Shown here in pieces: positions 41,170 through 50,347 of a DNA stretch of 64,000 bases (the first letter of the stretch is position 1; each line of letters starts with the position of its first letter). The stretch is from assembly GCA_013327885.1 (NCBI GenBank), contig JABUMY010000009.1, forward strand, positions 62,001 to 126,000, in the 5' to 3' direction. A program made the translations under genes and the position numbers. This DNA comes from Flavisolibacter longurius. GTDB taxonomy: Bacteria > Bacteroidota > Bacteroidia > Chitinophagales > Chitinophagaceae. Below the pieces are notes generated by a model. The model made no database searches, was not told where the DNA came from, and saw only the letters and a program-made list of their open reading frames with translations.

Positions 41170-43635
41170 ATGAAAAAATTGCCTCGCCTTTTCTGGACCG
41201 TCTTTTTAAGCGTTTTAGGAGCTTTTTTTGTTTTTATCCTGATGTGCATGCTGGGCGTTTTTGGCAAGCTGCCTTCACTGAAGGAACTGGAAAATCCCAC
41301 CATCCTGCAATCTTCTGAAGTGTTTGCTGGCGACGGCACGCTGATGGGGAAGTATTACAGCGAACGTGGTAACCGTACCAGCGTGAACTACCGCGATATT
41401 TCACCGCATGTTGTCAATGCCCTGATTGCCACTGAAGATGAGCGGTTTTATGACCATGCCGGCATCGATCCCAAATCAACCATGCGGGCTGTTTTCCTCC
41501 TGGGTAAAGAGGGTGGTGGCTCTACCATCACCCAGCAGTTGGCAAAAGCCTTACTGGCCCAGGGAACCAAGAACAAAGCATGGCGGGTGATTGAAAAGTT
41601 CAAGGAATACATCGTTGCCATACGCCTGGAGCGAAACTTTACCAAGGAAGAAATCGTGGCACTTTATCTCAATGCTGTGCCTTTTGGCGACAACATTTAC
41701 GGCATTAAAAACGCTGCTAAAACATTTTTCCAGAAAGAGCCCTACCAGCTTTCGGTGGACGAAGGGGCGCTACTGGTAGGGATGCTTAAAGCAAATACCC
41801 TTTACAACCCGCAGCGGCATCCGAAAGAATCCAAAGAGCGCCGTAACGTGGTGATTGGGCAAATGGAAAAAAACAACAAGATCACTGCGGCCGAGGCCAA
41901 TAAGTACAGGGCCATGCCCATCCGGCTGAATTATAAAAAGCTGGATGAGAATGCCGGCTATGCGCCTTACTTCCGCGAAGTGTTGCGCAGCGAAGTACGG
42001 GAAGTGCTGAAGCAGGTAAAAACCACTGATGGCGAAGAGTACAACGTGTACCGCGACGGGTTGAAGATCTATACCACCATTAATCCCCGCATGCAGGATT
42101 ATGCCGAGGAAGCGGTAGCGCAGCAAATGCCCATCCTGCAAAAAGCTCTCGACCGGCAGCGCAACATTCGAAATGGCAGTGTATGGAAAGGACGGGAGAA
42201 TGTGCTGGAAGCAGCCATGAAGGCCAGCGACCGTTGGAAATACATGAAAGAGGAAGGTCTTTCGGACCGGGAGATCAAAGCCAGCTTTTCGCAGAAAGTG
42301 CCCATGAAGGTTTTTGCCTGGAATCCCAAGCGTGAACGCGACACGGTAATGACACCGATGGATTCGATCAAATACCACCGCCAGATGATGCAAACCGGCT
42401 TTATGGTGATGGACCCGGTAAGCGGCGAAGTGCGTGCCTGGGTGGGCGGCATTCATTTTAAAACCTACAAACTTGACCATGCCCAGCTAAATGTAAAGCG
42501 GCAGGTAGGATCGTCCATCAAACCCTTTTTGTATGCACAGGCAATGGAAGAACGCGGCATGACGCCGGAATCGATGGTGGAGGACCGGCAGCAATCCTTT
42601 GGCAAAGACCAATTGGTGCCGGCCACCGGTAAAACATGTACCGGCCGCTCCATGACGATGGCTTCGGCCCTGGCCTGGTCGCGGAACTGTGCTACCGCCT
42701 ACATTATGAAGCAGGTGGGTGCGCCGCAGTTCGCCAACTTCCTCAAACGCATCAACATTCCAACCAACGTAGAGCCGTTTCCGTCTATCGCCCTGGGTTC
42801 CTGTGATCTTTCTCTGTACGAAATGCTTTGGGGCTATACCATCTTCCCCGGTGGCGGCTTTTCTACCAAGCCAACCTTTATCAGCCGGATCGAAGACCGT
42901 AACGGCAATGTCATTTATCGTTCCAACCTCGGCGCCAACCGCAACCAGGTGGTGAGCGAAGCCACTTCTTACCGGATGACAAAAATGCTGGAAGGTCCGG
43001 TGACAAAAGGCACCGCAGCCGGTTTGCAACAAGCGCTTGGGGTAAAAGAAATGGGTGGTAAAACCGGAACGACCAACGACAACGCCGATGCCTGGTTTAT
43101 TGGCTTTACGCCGGAACTGCTGGGCGGCGTGTGGATCGGTTGTGACGACCGTTTTATTCGCATTGAAACGGCACAGGGTTATGGTGGAACAGCGGCACGT
43201 CCTATCTGGCAGGCCTTCTTTAAAAAAGCGCTGGGCGATAAAAGCCTTGGCCTGAACAAAGACGCTGAATTTATCAAGCCTGCTGACCTCGAAAACGAGA
43301 TCACCAATGCCGATATCATGGAGATCATTCCCAACAGCATGGAAGATGCGGAAGGTGATAACATGGATATGAATGCGGACGACTATACATTGGATACGAC
43401 TTCGTACAGCAATATGCGTCCGGAATCGGAGCGTCCGGTGGACAATGAAAAGCCATTGACGCCACGAAAAGATACCAACACCCGTAAGCCGGCTGGAACC
43501 TTACCGCCTGCCAAGCCCGAACAGGAAGAAGAAAAGAAGGGCTTTTTCAAGCGAATTTTTGGCGGTAAGGATAAAAACAAAGACGAAAAGAAACCCGGCA
43601 ACCAGCCAACGCAGCGGACGAATGATTACCGGTAA
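41170..43635 (+). CDS. Class A penicillin-binding protein (PBP1A-type)
   Basis: Bifunctional peptidoglycan synthase anchored by one N-terminal helix (about residues 8-30). The glycosyltransferase family 51 domain has ATEDERFYDHAGID with the catalytic Glu, GGSTITQQLAK and RKxxE-like KFKEYIVAIRLE. The transpeptidase domain has SxxK in GSSIKPF, SRN and KTGTTND. A low-complexity acidic and Pro/Lys-rich tail ends the 821-aa protein. Monocistronic, with a terminator at 43661. Confidence 0.94.
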   Translation: MKKLPRLFWTVFLSVLGAFFVFILMCMLGVFGKLPSLKELENPTILQSSEVFAGDGTLMGKYYSERGNRTSVNYRDISPHVVNALIATEDERFYDHAGIDPKSTMRAVFLLGKEGGGSTITQQLAKALLAQGTKNKAWRVIEKFKEYIVAIRLERNFTKEEIVALYLNAVPFGDNIYGIKNAAKTFFQKEPYQLSVDEGALLVGMLKANTLYNPQRHPKESKERRNVVIGQMEKNNKITAAEANKYRAMPIRLNYKKLDENAGYAPYFREVLRSEVREVLKQVKTTDGEEYNVYRDGLKIYTTINPRMQDYAEEAVAQQMPILQKALDRQRNIRNGSVWKGRENVLEAAMKASDRWKYMKEEGLSDREIKASFSQKVPMKVFAWNPKRERDTVMTPMDSIKYHRQMMQTGFMVMDPVSGEVRAWVGGIHFKTYKLDHAQLNVKRQVGSSIKPFLYAQAMEERGMTPESMVEDRQQSFGKDQLVPATGKTCTGRSMTMASALAWSRNCATAYIMKQVGAPQFANFLKRINIPTNVEPFPSIALGSCDLSLYEMLWGYTIFPGGGFSTKPTFISRIEDRNGNVIYRSNLGANRNQVVSEATSYRMTKMLEGPVTKGTAAGLQQALGVKEMGGKTGTTNDNADAWFIGFTPELLGGVWIGCDDRFIRIETAQGYGGTAARPIWQAFFKKALGDKSLGLNKDAEFIKPADLENEITNADIMEIIPNSMEDAEGDNMDMNADDYTLDTTSYSNMRPESERPVDNEKPLTPRKDTNTRKPAGTLPPAKPEQEEEKKGFFKRIFGGKDKNKDEKKPGNQPTQRTNDYR

Positions 43636-43660
43636 TTTTCATGATACAATTTCATAAAGA

Positions 43661-43696
43661 AAAAAGATGGTGGCCCTTGGGTCACCATCTTTTTCT
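43661..43696 (+). terminator. Terminator of the PBP gene
   Basis: AAAGATGGTG-CCC pairs with GGG-CACCATCTTT, with a single mismatch, then a T-rich run. Confidence 0.8.
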
Positions 43697-43802
43697 TTGG
43701 GTAAACTCGGCTATTTCAATAGAAGGACCAACGGGGAAATACGCTTTCTTTTCCCGGTCTTCTCCCTTGTTAAAATATAAGATGCCAAAACACGCTTTCC
43801 CT

Positions 43803-43810
43803 TATTTTTG
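43803..43810 (+). promoter_or_regulatory. Promoter -7 element of the ccmC-ccmD-gdhA unit
   Basis: TATTTTTG (TAnnTTTG), 42 bp upstream of the ccmC ATG. Confidence 0.5.
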
Positions 43811-43851
43811 CTCCCGAATTAAACGATTGCTGCGATTAAAACACCCAACGA

Positions 43852-44562
43852 ATGAAGAAATGGTGGTGGAAAATACTGTGCATCTTCCTACTCTTTTACA
43901 CTGTAATTGCAGGCTTTAATGTTTTTAATGTGTCGGCGTTTGAAGTACCCCGGCTGGATGTGTTGGGCGAAACGATCCGCAATCTTTATTTCCACGTTTG
44001 CATGTGGTTTGCCATGATGATCCTGTTTACCGTTTCGGTGGTGCATGCGGTACGTTACCTGCGTACCAACAACCTGCGGTACGATATCCTGTCAAGGGCC
44101 TATGCCGGTGTGGGCATTTTATTTGGTGTGCTGGGTTATGCCACCGGCATGATCTGGGCGGCCTTTACCTGGGCTGATCCTAACAGCTCCACCTTTGCTT
44201 CGTTTGGCTCTATTGCCAAAGACCCCAAGCTGGTGGGTGCCGCCATTGCCCTCCTTATTTATTTTGCTTACCTGGTGCTGCGTGACTCGGTATCCGATAT
44301 GGACAAGCGGGCCCGCATCAGCGCCGTGTACAATATTTTTGCGTTTGCTTTTCTCTTTCCTTCCATCTGGATCGTTCCGCGTTTGCTGGAAAGCCTGCAC
44401 CCGGGTGGTGACGGCAACCCGGGCCTGAACCCGAAAGACACCGATGCCCGTATGCGCATTGTGTTTTACCCGGCAATCCTTGGCTGGACGCTTTTGGGCG
44501 TTTGGATCACTACCATCAAAGCAAGACTGCAATTGGTCAAAGAAAAATCTGTCGTTTCATGA
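43852..44562 (+). CDS. ccmC: Cytochrome c assembly protein, CcmC/CcsA type
   Basis: 236-aa protein with six hydrophobic helices of the heme-handling protein family (HHP). It contains YFHVCMWFAMMILFTVSVVHA with a conserved histidine, GMIWAAFTWADPN in the place of the tryptophan-rich WWD segment, and HPGGDGNPGLNPKDTDARMR in a loop. It delivers or handles heme for cytochrome c maturation on the periplasmic side. The canonical WGxWWxWD sequence is reduced to TWAD, as seen in Bacteroidota members. Its stop overlaps the next start (ATGA). First gene of a probable ccmC-ccmD-gdhA transcript; the diheme protein at 6368-7396 is one plausible client. Confidence 0.85.
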   Translation: MKKWWWKILCIFLLFYTVIAGFNVFNVSAFEVPRLDVLGETIRNLYFHVCMWFAMMILFTVSVVHAVRYLRTNNLRYDILSRAYAGVGILFGVLGYATGMIWAAFTWADPNSSTFASFGSIAKDPKLVGAAIALLIYFAYLVLRDSVSDMDKRARISAVYNIFAFAFLFPSIWIVPRLLESLHPGGDGNPGLNPKDTDARMRIVFYPAILGWTLLGVWITTIKARLQLVKEKSVVS

Positions 44563-44774
44563 TGATGAAAAAAACTGCACTGGTCTGTCTTTCCTTCCTG
44601 TTCTCCTTGCTTTTGCAGGCACAGGAAAACCAGGTTGAGATGGCTGACACGATGCGGGAGAACGGAAAGATCTATGTTGTGGTAGCCGTGGTGCTTGCCA
44701 TCCTGATCGGTCTGATCCTGTACCTCGTTCGGTTGGACAAAAAGATCTCCAACATTGAAAAAAATCAATTCTAA
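44559..44774 (+). CDS. CcmD-like small membrane protein
   Basis: 71-aa protein: N-terminal signal-like segment (LVCLSFLFSLLLQAQ), a polar stretch (ENQVEMADTMRENGK), one long transmembrane helix (IYVVVAVVLAILIGLILYLV) and a charged tail (RLDKKISNIEKN). Small CcmD-type proteins of this form directly follow ccmC in Bacteroidota. It begins with a run of three ATG codons; the first overlaps the ccmC stop (ATGA), implying translational coupling. The role is presumably stabilising the heme-handling complex. Confidence 0.75.
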   Translation: MMMKKTALVCLSFLFSLLLQAQENQVEMADTMRENGKIYVVVAVVLAILIGLILYLVRLDKKISNIEKNQF

Positions 44775-44793
44775 ATTTTAAATAAACCCTATT

Positions 44794-46215
44794 ATGTCGG
44801 CTACAAATGGCTATAGCTTCTTTGGCGCGGTTGAAAAGAGTTTCGACAAAGCAGCAAAATTCACCAAATGGGATCCGGGTATCCTCGAACAGATCAAAGC
44901 TTGCAATTCAATTTATTCCATGCGGTTCCCCGTTCGGATGGACGACGGACGTATCGAGGTGATCGAAGCCTACCGTGTACAGCACTCGCATCATAAAACG
45001 CCTTGTAAAGGCGGGATCCGCTTTGCCGCAGAAGTTAACCAGGACGAAGTGATGGCCCTGGCCTCGCTGATGACCTATAAATGCGCCATTGTAAACGTGC
45101 CGTTTGGTGGCGGTAAGGGTGGTATCAAAATCAGCCCGAAAAAATATTCGGTTTACGAACTGGAAAAGATCACCCGCCGCTATACAGCCGAGCTGGTAAA
45201 GAAAAACTTTATCGGTCCCGGTACCGATGTGCCGGCGCCTGACTACGGAACCGGCGAACGCGAAATGGCCTGGATCGTGGATACCTACATGGGTCTGCGT
45301 CCCGGCGAAATCGATGCGCTGGGTTGCGTAACCGGTAAGCCTGTAACACAAGGTGGGGTTCGCGGCCGCCGCGAAGCAACCGGTCTTGGTATTTTTTATG
45401 GTGTACGCGAAGTGTGCAACATGCCCGAGATCATGGAAAGGGTAGGGCTGACCGTAGGCATTGAAGGCAAACGTGTGATTGTACAGGGACTGGGTAACGT
45501 GGGTTACCATGCTGCCAAGTTCTTCCAGCAGGCTGGTGCTAAGATCATTGCCCTGGCAGAATACGAAGGTGCCATTCGCAACGACGATGGCCTGGACGTG
45601 GATGCTGTGTTTGAGCACCGCAAAACCACCGGCTCGATCTTGAATTTTGCCGGCGCACAAAACTTTGCCAAGAATACCGATGCACTGGAATATGATTGCG
45701 ATATTCTGATCCCGGCAGCACTGGAAAATGTGATCAACGGGCAGAACGCTCCCCGTGTAAAAGCAAAGCTGATTGGTGAAGGCGCCAACGGTCCGCTGAC
45801 ACCGGAAGCCGATGAAGTGTTTGTTCAAAAAGGAACCATCGTTATCCCGGACATGTACCTGAACGCCGGAGGTGTGACGGTTTCGTACTTCGAGTGGCTG
45901 AAGAACCTGAGCCACGTTCGTTACGGCCGGATGGAAAAGCGCTTTACCGAGAACATGAACCAGCACATCATCAGCCAGATCGAAGAGCTGACCGAAAAGC
46001 AGGTTAGCGACCGCGAACGCCAGTTTATCGTTCACGGACCCGAAGAAGTGGACCTGGTGCACAGCGGTCTGGAAGAAACAATGATCACCGCTACAAGAGA
46101 GATCATTGAAGAGTGGAAGCGCAACCCCCAGATCCCCGATATGCGTACGGCTGCCTACGTTGTTGCCATCAACAAAGTAGGTACTTCGTATGCCGAACTG
46201 GGCATCTTCCCGTAG
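44794..46215 (+). CDS. gdhA: Glutamate dehydrogenase (Glu/Leu/Phe/Val dehydrogenase family)
   Basis: Interconverts glutamate with 2-oxoglutarate and ammonia. The 473-aa protein shows KTPCKGGIRF with the substrate lysine region, MTYKCAIVNVPFGGGKGGI, VPAPDYGTGEREMAWI, the coenzyme-domain entry VIVQGLGNVGYH and LIPAALENVIN. The sequence KPVTQGGVRGRREATGLG belongs to the hexameric clade common in this phylum. It is 19 bp after the ccmD-like gene and so probably co-transcribed with the heme genes, an arrangement commonly seen in Bacteroidota. The stop codon TAG is also the first word of a degenerate repeat arm. Confidence 0.94.
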   Translation: MSATNGYSFFGAVEKSFDKAAKFTKWDPGILEQIKACNSIYSMRFPVRMDDGRIEVIEAYRVQHSHHKTPCKGGIRFAAEVNQDEVMALASLMTYKCAIVNVPFGGGKGGIKISPKKYSVYELEKITRRYTAELVKKNFIGPGTDVPAPDYGTGEREMAWIVDTYMGLRPGEIDALGCVTGKPVTQGGVRGRREATGLGIFYGVREVCNMPEIMERVGLTVGIEGKRVIVQGLGNVGYHAAKFFQQAGAKIIALAEYEGAIRNDDGLDVDAVFEHRKTTGSILNFAGAQNFAKNTDALEYDCDILIPAALENVINGQNAPRVKAKLIGEGANGPLTPEADEVFVQKGTIVIPDMYLNAGGVTVSYFEWLKNLSHVRYGRMEKRFTENMNQHIISQIEELTEKQVSDRERQFIVHGPEEVDLVHSGLEETMITATREIIEEWKRNPQIPDMRTAAYVVAINKVGTSYAELGIFP

Positions 46216-46358
46216 TGAGTGGTGAGTTGTGAATGGTGAGTACACCTCTATAGCTCATCTTATCCTACAATAAAAAAACCTCCTGAATGCTCAGGAGGTT
46301 TTTTATTGAAGGAAATTAATGGATAAGGCAAACTCACCACTGACCACTCACCATCAGC
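46213..46358. repeat. Inverted pair of degenerate word repeats (AGTGGTGAGTT type) around the gdhA terminator
   Basis: The left arm, 46213-46242, consists of GTGAGTGGTGAGTTGTGAAT and GGTGAGTA words. The right arm, 46331-46358, is its complement; AGTGGTGAGTT is exact between them. The left arm starts in the gdhA stop and the right arm ends in the stop of the facing 107-aa gene. Confidence 0.8.
46272..46305. terminator. Bidirectional terminator between the repeat arms
   Basis: AAAAAACCTCCTGA pairs with TCAGGAGGTTTTTT (14 bp, 4-nt loop). Confidence 0.9.
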
Positions 46359-46677
46359 CGCCCCAGTCCTCGTCTTCTTCTTCGTCAAACTGTTCGTATT
46401 GTTCTTCCAGCGTGGCGTCGAAGGTTTGGTAGTTAAATTCCAGGTCCCATTTTGCGGCAGCATACACAAAAGCAAAATTGAGGTCGTAGAGGTCGTCCTG
46501 GTCGATCCATTCCTCGTCTGTGGCCAAAAGGATCCAGTCGTAAAAAAAGCTGCCTTTCCGGTCGTAGCGCAGGGCCGTCAGCGTGTCTTTCGGTATCACA
46601 AACTGCTGTGTTACCTCGCCCTGCCAAACAATTGATTCATCTGTAACAATCCAGTTCCCAAACTGCATACACATCAT
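46354..46677 (-). CDS. Hypothetical acidic protein (107 aa)
   Basis: Not recognised. The product (MQFGNWIVTDESIVWQGEV...) has alternating strands, aromatic-rich WILLATDEEWIDQDDLYDLN, and an extremely acidic C-terminus (QYEQFDEEEDEDWGG). No signal or membrane segment. The frame remains open upstream to 47040, but that part is cysteine-rich and unlike the neighbours; the ATG cluster at 46677/46674/46668 is the likely start. Monocistronic, facing gdhA; its stop lies inside the right repeat arm. Confidence 0.65.
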   Translation of the reverse strand: MMCMQFGNWIVTDESIVWQGEVTQQFVIPKDTLTALRYDRKGSFFYDWILLATDEEWIDQDDLYDLNFAFVYAAAKWDLEFNYQTFDATLEEQYEQFDEEEDEDWGG

Positions 46678-47039
46678 ATTAATGCCCGAAAGGTAACGAC
46701 AAAGTTTACACCAAACACCGGTCAAAAACGGGTAAATGACCCATGCCTGGGGCGGGAATGGTATTTGCCGCAATAGGCGTTGAAAAAATTTATCAACACT
46801 GGAAACTGCGTAGGATTCGGGACTACCTTCGTAGTGACAGCGGCGGGCAAAAAAGCGGCGATCAGCAAGCATTCCGCTCTCAAAAAAGAGCGTGTGAATA
46901 ATGCAAAACAGGACAAAATATTGTGTGGATGCGGGAAAAAAATAATATCCACAATCGGCTGTTTTAACATTGTTCCAAAGCATTTTTGACCGATTATTGC
47001 CCCCTGAAAACCACAAACGTTTTAAGCAACAGAGCACCA

Positions 47040-47315
47040 ATGAGTATCCATTTTTCCAAGATCATAAAAGCCGGCGACCGGAATCGTGAGTTTAATTTTA
47101 ATCGCACCAACCGCGCCAATGTGCAGTACAGTGTGAATGTGCCGGACGAAAGAGGAAACCGCATTTTCTTCACCATGTACCAGGAAGGTGGCGTTTGGAA
47201 GATCGCCCCTGATGTATTGCCACCCTGGATCATGACCGTGGAAGAAGAGCTGGGAAATGCCATTGACGAAGAAAACAGGAAACCCGAAGTGATCAAAGAG
47301 AATCGCGTTCGGTAA
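47040..47315 (+). CDS. Hypothetical protein (91 aa)
   Basis: Not recognised. A compact, clearly coding small protein: MSIHFSKIIKAGDRNREFNF, then NRTNRANVQYSVNVPDERGN, a strand IFFTMYQEGG, WKIAPDVLPPWIM and an amphipathic acidic C-terminal helix. It looks like a soluble beta-alpha protein. The frame is open from 46986; ATG 47040 gives a plausible N-terminus. It is followed immediately by a remarkable 26-bp hairpin terminator. Divergent from the 107-aa gene. Confidence 0.7.
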   Translation: MSIHFSKIIKAGDRNREFNFNRTNRANVQYSVNVPDERGNRIFFTMYQEGGVWKIAPDVLPPWIMTVEEELGNAIDEENRKPEVIKENRVR

Positions 47316-47320
47316 GAAAT

Positions 47321-47376
47321 AACTAGCAATAAAAAAGGCAGGCTGTAAACACAGCCTGCCTTTTTTATTGCTAGTT
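47321..47376. terminator. Exceptionally long perfect hairpin terminator
   Basis: A 26-bp perfect stem (47321-47346 with 47351-47376) with an AAAC loop. The core GGCAGGCTGT/ACAGCCTGCC is flanked by A-run and T-run and then by an extra AACTAGCAAT/ATTGCTAGTT extension not needed for termination. Confidence 0.85.
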
Positions 47377-47484
47377 GATATTGGGATAGTGTGATATTGA
47401 GATATTAGTCGAAAGGCATGTTTTTGGAAATTATTAGCACTGCAAACAATATCCGAATATCTCAATATCCCACTATCAAATCTC
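47377..47484. repeat. Inverted pair of degenerate word repeats (GATATTGAGATATT type)
   Basis: The left arm, 47377-47406, is built from GATATTGGGATAGTGTGATA-like words. The right arm, about 47449-47484, is its complement. The 22 nt at 47385-47406 match the complement of 47456-47477 at 21/22. The left arm begins right after the terminator hairpin and the right arm stops at the M14 peptidase stop codon (TAG, 47487-47485). Confidence 0.85.
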
Positions 47485-50064
47485 CTACTCCTCTGCTCGT
47501 GCCGATGCGGCATCGATATTTCGGCCAAAGAAGATCGAATTTAAAAGCAGCTTGGAGCCACCCAGCCAAAATGCCCGCAGGTTGGGGTTGTCGGCAATGG
47601 AAATCACTCGTCCGTTACCCACCGCATTCACAATTACGGCTGCGGAGTTTTTTACGGCTTCGCTATTTTCGCGACTCAGCCAGCCACTTTGCAAGGGCTT
47701 GTCCTTGTAAAAAAACGGTGTGGCAAAAGGATTCTTGCTCTTTTCCATAAACACCCGGTTGGCCTTGAACAGGCTTACCTGCGGTTGTGTGTAGCCATAG
47801 GCAAGAGGATGGGTCAGGTCAGCTTCGGCGCCAAAGATGGCGCCCCGCATAGCCTGTGCGCCACTGATCTCGTCGCGGTCGGCATAGGCCAGCTTGCCGT
47901 TGCTGTCGAGGGGTGATTTTACCCGCTTAAAGCTTACGTTACTGATGCCAGCCTGCGACGCCCACTGAACCGCTTCTTCCGTCAGGATCAGCGTACCGCC
48001 GCCCTGCACCCAGCTTTTCAGTTTTTCCTTGTTTAAATCACTGTACGTGCCGCTCACCATAATGATGGTGTTGTATTTATCGAGGTTGGCGCGGTTAAAA
48101 ACAGCTACATCCAGGTGTGTTGAAGGAATGTTGAATCGCTGATCCAGCAGGTGCCAGATCTCACCGGCATCCAGGGGATTGACACCAGTACCTACCAGCA
48201 TGGCAATATTGGGTTTGGTCACCATCAGGAAGTTGCGGCTTCCCAGGTCGCTGCCCGAAACAACGTTTCCGCTTTGTACGGAATGGATGGTAACACCGTA
48301 TTTAGTTGCCGCTACGGCTACTTTTTCAAAGATGGTATTAGCAGTTTGTGTTTGCATCGAAACCGGCACCAAGATGGTTCCATAACCGAATTTTTTTGAT
48401 TTGCCGGCTGTGCTTAGTTCAAAGGTGTTTGTCGCTACTTTGGTCACCAGACCGGCTTCCTGCAACTCATACAAAACCGCCGGTGTGTAATATTCATTCC
48501 ATTCCATCAGGTAGCCGATGTTCGATTGTCCGCCAACCACCGTACCGGTTTGTGTGATCTCTGCGGCTACTTTGTTACCCAGCAACCCGGAATTGAATTG
48601 TGAGGCACCCAGTTCAGCGTAGTTCAGTCCAAAAGCCAGGGGCATTGTCCACGCGGTGATGTCGTAAAACAAGCTGTCTTTGTAGGTCAGTGTTTTGTCA
48701 AAGATGCCGCGGATAAGGCGGTGCTGCGGCTGCGATGCCGGTATGACGTAAGCCGACCCTTTTTCAAACGCATTGCCGTCGGCTTTGATGCTGTTATTTA
48801 GTTCATAAACATCGATCTCGTGACGGCGCAGCATGTTTACAAAAATGGCTGTTTTTGCCTTGTCGGTTGGCGCTCCAAACACATAGCCTTTCACACCAAA
48901 AGAGGCGGCATCGGTTAGGGCTGTGCGGTAAAATTCACGCTGCCAGTCGAGCAACTCTTTGCGCATCACCCTTGCTGCTTCCAGCGTGGAAAGCGTTGCC
49001 GTAAACTGGTTGCGAATGGTGAAAGGAAAGGTCAGCACACCATTGGCCGTTTGCTGTGCATGGCCACGGGATGAGCCCTGCTCAAACAAGATGCCCACAG
49101 CACCGTTTACATCGGGATAGGTAGAACCCTTGCCATAATAAAAATCATCGTAATTCTCTTTGGTGAAATAAAGCGAGCCAATGCGATCGAGGTACTGCGC
49201 ATGAAACTTGCCAATCTTTTCGGTAAGCTGCTGGTTCTGTACCGGGGTTAACGGATTGACACGGGAGGGTTCACCGGGTTGGAAAAAGAAAGTGGCATTG
49301 CTTTCCTGCTCGTGGTGATCGGTAAGAATATTGGGCTTCCAGCGATGAAACCATTTCAGGCGGTTCTGGCTTTCTACGTGTTGCGCCGGCAGCCAGTCGC
49401 GGTTGAGGTCAAACCAATAGTGATTGAAACGTCCGCCAGGCCACACCTCGCTGAACTCTCTTGATGCCGGGTCGGTCACCAGGTTTTTGCTCTTGTGCTG
49501 GTTTACCCAGGTAGAGAAGCGTTGCATGCCATCGGGATTGAATGAAGGATCGAAAAGAATGACCGTGTTGTTCAGGAGGTCATCGATCTGTCGGCCCTGC
49601 CCGGCTGCCAGGTAATAGGCGCTTAGAAGGGAGGCGTTAACGCCGCTCGATTCGTTGCCGTGGATGGAATGTCCCACATAAACAACAGCCGGCATATCGG
49701 CGGTTGGCAGCGACGCCGATTTTGCAGGATCCGTAAGCTGCACGTGCTGCTGACGGATATGCTCGAGGTTCTGGTGATTGCGGGGTGATGTGATGATGAG
49801 CAGGACCTGCGGACGGCCTTCGTAACTCAGTCCCATCATCTCTAGTTTAATGCGGTCGGGTGCAACTTTGGCAAGTGCCTGCATATAGCCTACCAGCCGG
49901 TCGTGTGTCACATGGTATTCACCCACGTTGTGGTAAATAATGTCTTTGGGCTTTGGGATTGCGGGGTTGTACTGAATGCTGTCGGGCAGGTAGTAGCTGA
50001 GTTCCTGCGCCATAGCAGTTTTGGCAATAACAAAAAAGAGAAGAGCAGATACAATTCTTTTCAT
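47485..50064 (-). CDS. Secreted M14-family zinc carboxypeptidase
   Basis: 859-aa exported metallopeptidase. A signal peptide (ALLFFVIAKTAMA) is followed by an M14 catalytic domain with the first zinc-binding pair in GHSIHGNESSG (HxxE), DPSFNPDGMQRF, the substrate-Arg region YWFDLNRDW, TDHHEQ for the third ligand region and the catalytic Glu near GILFEQGSSRGHAQ. A long C-terminal half (about residues 400-859) contains a class I glutamine amidotransferase-like Rossmann part (NTIIMVSGTYSDLN..WVQGGGTLILTEEA). This two-part layout is common in Bacteroidota M14 proteins. No type IX sorting domain, so it is probably periplasmic. Confidence 0.88.
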   Translation of the reverse strand: MKRIVSALLFFVIAKTAMAQELSYYLPDSIQYNPAIPKPKDIIYHNVGEYHVTHDRLVGYMQALAKVAPDRIKLEMMGLSYEGRPQVLLIITSPRNHQNLEHIRQQHVQLTDPAKSASLPTADMPAVVYVGHSIHGNESSGVNASLLSAYYLAAGQGRQIDDLLNNTVILFDPSFNPDGMQRFSTWVNQHKSKNLVTDPASREFSEVWPGGRFNHYWFDLNRDWLPAQHVESQNRLKWFHRWKPNILTDHHEQESNATFFFQPGEPSRVNPLTPVQNQQLTEKIGKFHAQYLDRIGSLYFTKENYDDFYYGKGSTYPDVNGAVGILFEQGSSRGHAQQTANGVLTFPFTIRNQFTATLSTLEAARVMRKELLDWQREFYRTALTDAASFGVKGYVFGAPTDKAKTAIFVNMLRRHEIDVYELNNSIKADGNAFEKGSAYVIPASQPQHRLIRGIFDKTLTYKDSLFYDITAWTMPLAFGLNYAELGASQFNSGLLGNKVAAEITQTGTVVGGQSNIGYLMEWNEYYTPAVLYELQEAGLVTKVATNTFELSTAGKSKKFGYGTILVPVSMQTQTANTIFEKVAVAATKYGVTIHSVQSGNVVSGSDLGSRNFLMVTKPNIAMLVGTGVNPLDAGEIWHLLDQRFNIPSTHLDVAVFNRANLDKYNTIIMVSGTYSDLNKEKLKSWVQGGGTLILTEEAVQWASQAGISNVSFKRVKSPLDSNGKLAYADRDEISGAQAMRGAIFGAEADLTHPLAYGYTQPQVSLFKANRVFMEKSKNPFATPFFYKDKPLQSGWLSRENSEAVKNSAAVIVNAVGNGRVISIADNPNLRAFWLGGSKLLLNSIFFGRNIDAASARAEE

Positions 50065-50298
50065 GTGCGTTGGTTAAAAGCTGAAAAATAAAGAAAGATG
50101 ATGAGTTGCGTGAAAAATGAGGGGGCATAAACGCAGTGTTTCCACGTCATTCTAAGCTGGTAAAAAATGGATCGTTTGTAAAGGTGATAGTGCTTTGAGC
50201 GAAAAGGTAATAGTAATGCTAACCCTGCCATTTTATTTGGTAATGTGATGAGGATTCTGCGTACAGCAGATATCCTCCGGCTAACCGGCATTCTTTCC

Positions 50299-50306
50299 TA
50301 CATTTG
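50299..50306 (+). promoter_or_regulatory. mdh promoter -7 element
   Basis: TACATTTG (TAnnTTTG) in the TTCCTACATTTGC context also seen before sulP; 41 bp upstream of the mdh ATG. Confidence 0.55.
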
Positions 50307-50347
50307 CTGCGCAAAATATTTTCTTACACATAAATTATTTTCAGAAG

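Noticed and set aside
44908-46245. 445-codon open frame antisense to gdhA
   Set aside because: Antisense shadow of a conserved enzyme gene; His/Gly/Val-rich translation typical of reversed coding sequence.
46678-47040. N-terminal extension of the 107-aa hypothetical protein
   Set aside because: The extension is Cys/Phe-rich, overlaps the divergent promoter space and does not resemble the rest of the protein.
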